DNA of 8,951 nt from Streptosporangium amethystogenes. GTDB lineage: Bacteria > Actinomycetota > Actinomycetes > Streptosporangiales > Streptosporangiaceae. The DNA lies in NCBI RefSeq assembly GCF_000721075.1, contig NZ_JOEQ01000075.1, forward strand, positions 1 to 8,951. The letters are read 5' to 3'. The notes below the pieces were generated by a model. The model ran no database searches. It saw only the letters and a program-made list of their open reading frames with translations, and was not told the origin of the DNA. Each line of letters opens with the position of its first letter. Position 1 is the stretch's first letter. The position numbers and the translations under genes are program-made. Shown one piece after another: positions 5,565 to 8,951 of the stretch.

Positions 5565-7598
5565 TCAGCCCAGAGCGTCGAGATAGGCCCGGTGGTTGCG
5601 GGAGAACTCGAAGGCGTTGTACCTGTCCCAGTTGATGGACCAGGTCATCAGGCCGCGGAGGTTCGGGTAGACCCCCCTGGGCCGGTACGGACCACAGTTG
5701 GTCCCCTTCGCCAGGCAGTCAAAGGCCTTCTGGACCTCCGCCACCGTGGTGAAGCCGTTGCCCGCGTACGCGGCGGCGGGCAGGCCGATGGCGACCTGGT
5801 CCTGGCGTAGCGCGGGAAAGACGTTGGCCGGGTTGCCGGCGATCGGGAAGCCCGCGAGCAGCATGTCGGTCATGGCGACGTGGAAGTCGTGGGTGCCCAT
5901 GGTGTGGTACTGGTTGTCCAGCCCGGTGATCGGCCCGGAGTTGTAGTCCTGGACGTGCAGCAGGGTCAGGTCGTCGCGCATCGCGTGGATGACCGGGAGG
6001 TAGGAGGCGGCCCGGCGGTCGGCGGAGCCGTTCGGTCCCGGGCCGTAGAACTGGTAGCCCAGCTGGACGAAGAACGTCTCGGGGGCCATGGTCAGTACGA
6101 ACCGGGCTCCGTACCTGGCCTTGAGGGTCTTCAGCGCGGAGATCAGGTTGACGATGACCGGGGTGGTGGGTGCGGACAGGTTGGTGTCGCCGCTGTCGAG
6201 GTAGAGGGAGTGGCCTTCGAAGTCGATGTCCAGCCCGTCCAGGCCGTACTTTTCGATGATGGCGCTCACCGACTGGACGAACTTGTCGCGCGCGGCCGTG
6301 GTGCTCAGCTGGACCTGGCCGTTCTGGCCGCCGATCGAGATCAGCACCTTCTTGCCGAGTGCCTGCTTGGCCCGGATCCCGGCGATGAACTCCGCCTCGG
6401 ACTCGACGTTGGGGCACTCGGCGACCGGGCACTGGGTGAAGCGGATGTCCCCCGAGGTCACCGAAGTGGGCTCGCCGAAGGACAGGTTGATGACATTCCA
6501 CTCATTGGGGACGTCGGCCATCCGGATGTAGCCGGAGCCGTTGGCGAAGGAGGCGTGCAGGTAGCCGACCAGCACCCGCTTGGGCAGGCCGCCGGGGGGC
6601 GGCGTGTTGGTGACGGTCGCGGACACCTGGTTGGATTTCGCGGACTCACCGGCTGAGTTGGAGGCGCTGACCTGGTAGGTGTGCGTGCCGGTGCCGGGGG
6701 CGTCGCTGTAGGAGGTCGCGGTGGGCGTGCCGACCCTGGTGCCGTTGCGGTAGACGTTGTAGCCGGTCGCCCCCGAGGAGGCGCTCCAGCTCAGCGAGAC
6801 GCTCGTGCCGCTGACGGTGGCGGTCAGCCCCGACGGCGCGGGCGGGATCGGTGGCTGGCCGGTGCCGACCGTCACGGAGACCGCGCCGGACTTCGCCGAC
6901 TCACCCGAGGCGTTGGTCGCACTCACCTGGTAGCCGTGGGTGCCCGCGCCGGGGGTCTCGGAGAAGGTGGTCCCGGTGGCGGTGCCGACCCTGGTGCCGT
7001 TGCGGTAGACGTTGTAGCCGGTCGCCCCCGAGGAGGCGCTCCAGCTCAGCGACGCGGTGGTGGCGTTGCCGGTGCCGGTGAGCCCGGTGGGCACGGCGGG
7101 GGGCTGGCCCTGGCCCGGCTGGCCGTCCAGGACGAAGTCGTCGGCCTGGTAGGTGCCCTGGCCGTACCAGCCGTTGACGTAGATCGTCACCGAGGTGGTG
7201 GCGGCGCCGGTGGTGAACGAGGTGGACAGCTGGGCGTAGGACGACGGCGAGGACGTCCAGGTGCTGGGGTCGGTCCCGCCGGTGCCGGTCGCGCCGAGGA
7301 AGACGTAGCCGCCCCTGACCCAGGCCGACAGGGTGTAGGCCGAGGACGGCCTGACGCTGACCGTCTGCTGGCAGCGGGCGGTGTCGTTGCCGGCCGGCGT
7401 GGCCTGCAGTGCCCCGGTGCCACCGTGCACCGGCGAGGACACCGCCGCGGCCCCCGAGGAGGCCGTACAGGTCCAGCCGGTCAGCCCGTTCTCGAATCCG
7501 GGGTTGGCCGCGATGTTCGCGGCGTGGGCGGGCGACGCGGCGAGCATCGCCCCGCCCAGCGCCAGTACGGCGATCGCCGCGAGTTTCCTGAGGTGCAT
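5565..7598 (-). CDS. Secreted chitinase, GH18 (chitinase D-like) with binding module and two FnIII domains
   Basis: This 677-residue secreted enzyme should hydrolyse beta-1,4 bonds of chitin. Residues 1-27 are a Sec signal peptide (KLAAIAVLALGG core, cleavage near AHA-AN). Residues 28-160 form a beta-sandwich carbohydrate-binding-like domain opening with NPGFENGLTGW, as in CBM4/9 or CBM16-type modules. Two FnIII domains follow (about 167-245 and 253-331), joined by Pro/Gly linkers and sharing the identical stretch SLSWSASSGATGYNVYRNG. The catalytic domain (339-677) has SIGGQNG (421-427), the complete motif DGLDIDFE (454-461, E461 as acid/base), MAPE (504-507), QDYN (550-553) and MTWSINWD (651-658). 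The ATG at 7598 has only a weak GGGG upstream. The gene lies 89 bp downstream of another chitinase on the same strand and ends in a strong hairpin. No recognisable DasR site lies in the short upstream gap. Confidence 0.95.
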   Translation of the reverse strand: MHLRKLAAIAVLALGGAMLAASPAHAANIAANPGFENGLTGWTCTASSGAAAVSSPVHGGTGALQATPAGNDTARCQQTVSVRPSSAYTLSAWVRGGYVFLGATGTGGTDPSTWTSSPSSYAQLSTSFTTGAATTSVTIYVNGWYGQGTYQADDFVLDGQPGQGQPPAVPTGLTGTGNATTASLSWSASSGATGYNVYRNGTRVGTATGTTFSETPGAGTHGYQVSATNASGESAKSGAVSVTVGTGQPPIPPAPSGLTATVSGTSVSLSWSASSGATGYNVYRNGTRVGTPTATSYSDAPGTGTHTYQVSASNSAGESAKSNQVSATVTNTPPPGGLPKRVLVGYLHASFANGSGYIRMADVPNEWNVINLSFGEPTSVTSGDIRFTQCPVAECPNVESEAEFIAGIRAKQALGKKVLISIGGQNGQVQLSTTAARDKFVQSVSAIIEKYGLDGLDIDFEGHSLYLDSGDTNLSAPTTPVIVNLISALKTLKARYGARFVLTMAPETFFVQLGYQFYGPGPNGSADRRAASYLPVIHAMRDDLTLLHVQDYNSGPITGLDNQYHTMGTHDFHVAMTDMLLAGFPIAGNPANVFPALRQDQVAIGLPAAAYAGNGFTTVAEVQKAFDCLAKGTNCGPYRPRGVYPNLRGLMTWSINWDRYNAFEFSRNHRAYLDALG
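6727..6797. repeat. Exact 71-bp direct repeat, copy in the second FnIII domain
   Basis: This stretch is identical base for base to 6982-7052, offset by 255 bp, or 85 codons. It encodes the segment SLSWSASSGATGYNVYRNG plus TRVG of the second FnIII domain. Similarity continues beyond both ends but with many differences, so identity is confined to this core. Confidence 0.85.
6982..7052. repeat. Exact 71-bp direct repeat, copy in the first FnIII domain
   Basis: This is the partner of 6727-6797, inside the first FnIII domain of the same chitinase. Silent sites are identical as well as the protein, which indicates a recent domain duplication or gene conversion and not only selection on the protein. 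In-frame recombination between copies would remove or add one FnIII domain of 85 residues. Confidence 0.85.
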
Positions 7599-7639
7599 CC
7601 GATTTACCCCGCAAGGATTGCTAGGAGGGTGTCGTGGGG

Positions 7640-7675
7640 GTACGGCCCGCGCCCCGGGCGGGGTGCGGGCCGTAC
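7640..7675 (-). terminator. Long hairpin between the two chitinase genes
   Basis: GTACGGCCCGC (7640-7650) and GCGGGCCGTAC (7665-7675) are perfect 11-bp arms. The stem continues inward through a G-T wobble (7651/7664) and CCCC/GGGG (7652-7655/7660-7663) to a GGGC loop, giving about 16 paired positions. It lies 12 bp past the stop of the upstream chitinase and 41 bp before the ATG of the next one. No U-run follows on the minus strand. It is most likely a terminator, but it could be an mRNA-stabilising processing hairpin within a two-gene transcript. Only 41 bp would then be left for a separate promoter of the second gene. Confidence 0.75.
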
Positions 7676-7687
7676 GGATCGCTCGGT

Positions 7688-8951
7688 TCAGAAACCGGCG
7701 GTGACGCGGGTGAAGTCCCAGTCGGACTGGGCGATGCCGCTGCAGTTGGAGACCACGCCGCCACCGGGGCAGGGGCGGTCACGGTTGACCGCCCAGTAGG
7801 CGAGACGGGTCAGGCCCTTGGACTTGGCCCAGTCGCGGATCTGGGTCCAGGCCGCCACCGTGGTCAGCTCCTGCTGGTCGGACAGGCCGTTCATGCCGGA
7901 GATGCCCATCCGGGCGTACGCCTGCGCGTCGGTCCAGCCGTTGGCCGCCTTCAGCGCGTTCTTCAGGCCCTCGGAGGCGTTGACGGTGTCGGTGTAGATG
8001 TTGGAGCCGCCGAAGTCGAACGGCATGATCGTGTAGTTGTCGATCGGCACGGCCAGCGCCTTGGCCTGGTTGATCAGGCGGATGCCGTGGGAGTTCGGGC
8101 CGGTGGTGGTGGTGCCGAAGGTGACGGCGATCTTGACGTTGGGGTTGTTCTGCTTGACGATCTTCAGGCCGTTGAGGATGCGGTCCTGGACCGTGTAGTT
8201 CTCGAACTCGTCGGTGTTCTCGATGTCGAAGTCGACGACCGCCGGGCCGACCGCGTTGATGACCTGCTGCACCGCTCCGGCGAAGGCGGCCGGGGTGGAG
8301 CAGTTCGGGCCGAGCTTGTTGCCCTGCCAGCCGCCGAAGGAGATCTGGACGCTGCCGCCCGCGGCCTTGATCTGGTTGATCGCGGTCTGGTCGGCGCCGC
8401 CGGTCAGCGGCCGGTTACCGTCCCAGGCGGGGGTGCAGCCGCCGCTGGACAGGATGAACGCCATGGTGAAGGACTTCACGCCGGTGGCGCTCATGACCGT
8501 CGCGGGGTTCGGCGGGTTGCCCCAGCCCATGTAGAGGTACGGCGCTCCGGCCATCTTGCCGACCGGGTCGGGGTTGGTGCAGCCGGTGGTGGTGGCGCTC
8601 ACCGCGCCGCTGGCGGCCGACTCGCCCTGGGCGTTGTAGGCCTTGACGGTGTAGGTGTGCGAGGTGCAGGTGCCGAGCGAGCCGATGGTCGCGCTGGTCC
8701 CGGTGACCTGGGCGCGCTGGGTGCCGCCCTCGTAGACGCGGTAGCCGGTGACGGTGCCGCTGGAGGCGCCCCAGGACAGCGAGATCGAGGAGTTGGTGGT
8801 GGCGGTGACCGAAGGCGTGCCGGGCGCGCCCGGGGTACCGGGAGTGCTGCCGCCGCCGCAGGCCGCGCCGTTGAGCGTGCAGTTGGACGGGGTGATGCCG
8901 CCGGGGCTGCCGTTGAAGCCGAAGCTCGCGGTCGCGCCGGGCGCCAGGGTG
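7688..8951 (-). CDS. Chitinase, GH18 (PF-ChiA-like) with CBM2 and FnIII, 5' end beyond the window
   Basis: The reading frame runs unbroken off the right edge. The visible 420 residues are the C-terminal part, and the GTG at 8602 is internal. Residues 1-31 are the end of a CBM2 chitin/cellulose-binding module (ASFGFNGSPGG, then NCTLNGAAC). A Gly/Thr/Pro linker follows at 32-46, then an FnIII domain at about 47-119 (ISLSWGASSGTVTGYRVYEGG). The GH18 domain spans about 125-420: YLYMGWGNPP, ISFGGWQG (203-210), catalytic VVDFDIEN with D240, D242 and E244 (Glu codon 8219-8221), TIMPFDFGG (307-315) and AYWAVNRDRPCPG (384-396). The first Asp of the classic DxxDxDxE is replaced by Ala; from memory, the DFDIE core is what this subfamily conserves. 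The enzyme should be secreted and bind crystalline chitin. The missing part should hold a signal peptide and the rest of CBM2. Its promoter is outside the window. Confidence 0.93.
   Translation of the reverse strand, partial: TLAPGATASFGFNGSPGGITPSNCTLNGAACGGGSTPGTPGAPGTPSVTATTNSSISLSWGASSGTVTGYRVYEGGTQRAQVTGTSATIGSLGTCTSHTYTVKAYNAQGESAASGAVSATTTGCTNPDPVGKMAGAPYLYMGWGNPPNPATVMSATGVKSFTMAFILSSGGCTPAWDGNRPLTGGADQTAINQIKAAGGSVQISFGGWQGNKLGPNCSTPAAFAGAVQQVINAVGPAVVDFDIENTDEFENYTVQDRILNGLKIVKQNNPNVKIAVTFGTTTTGPNSHGIRLINQAKALAVPIDNYTIMPFDFGGSNIYTDTVNASEGLKNALKAANGWTDAQAYARMGISGMNGLSDQQELTTVAAWTQIRDWAKSKGLTRLAYWAVNRDRPCPGGGVVSNCSGIAQSDWDFTRVTAGF

Noticed and set aside
5880..6656. Plus-strand open frame of 258 codons within the GH18 region
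   Set aside because: It is antisense to the catalytic domain, its composition is typical of a complementary-frame shadow, and there is no Shine-Dalgarno or domain.
7599..7687. DasR-responsive or direct-repeat chitinase operator before the second chitinase
   Set aside because: No TGGTCTAGACCA-like sequence or tandem repeat is present in the 89-bp gap.
6681..7799. Long plus-strand open frame (372 codons) opposite the chitinase
   Set aside because: The product is Gly/Arg/Ala-rich with no domain and is antisense to well-supported FnIII and binding-module coding sequence. It is a GC-bias shadow.
7688..8602. Chitinase starting at the GTG at 8602
   Set aside because: The frame continues without a stop to the window edge, encoding a clear FnIII domain, a linker and a CBM2 end, so 8602 is internal.

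Overview
This is a high-GC window with Shine-Dalgarno-poor and GTG starts, FadD17/FadD1-type acyl-CoA ligases and multidomain secreted chitinases. That combination points to a soil actinomycete. Streptosporangiales-type genera are a plausible guess, but the sequence alone does not fix the genus. No mobile element, CRISPR array, rRNA or tRNA gene was seen.

Layout. 1-294 is a gene-free leader with several hairpins, including a perfect 9-bp-arm palindrome at 95-117. 295-2148 holds two plus-strand genes 9 bp apart: an AI-2E-family (YdiK/PerM-like) membrane protein and an AraC-family regulator with a DUF6597-like N-terminal domain. These converge, with a gap of 6 bp, on a minus-strand block covering the rest of the window. 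In transcription order (right to left) that block is: a chitinase cut by the right edge (CBM2 tail, linker, FnIII, PF-ChiA-like GH18); a second complete chitinase (signal peptide, carbohydrate-binding-like domain, two FnIII, GH18 with a full DxxDxDxE motif); a polytopic membrane protein resembling GT-C glycosyltransferases; and an acyl-CoA synthetase of the FadD17/FadD1 type. Strong hairpins follow both chitinase genes.

Function. The two chitinases form a secreted chitin-degrading pair from different GH18 subfamilies with different binding modules, so they probably attack chitin in complementary ways. The other genes are not obviously linked to chitin. The acyl-CoA ligase appears to have its own promoter, whose 17-bp spacer is filled by a TetR-type palindrome that fits the published KstR2 consensus. 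This placement also argues that the protein starts at GTG 3807, probably from a leaderless mRNA, and not at the longer upstream GTG 3888.

I see no clearly new multi-gene system here. The best leads are the operator/leaderless-start arrangement of the ligase, the exact 71-bp repeat inside the chitinase FnIII tandem, the hairpin-separated chitinase pair, and the unexplained palindromes upstream of the AI-2E gene and the GT-C gene.
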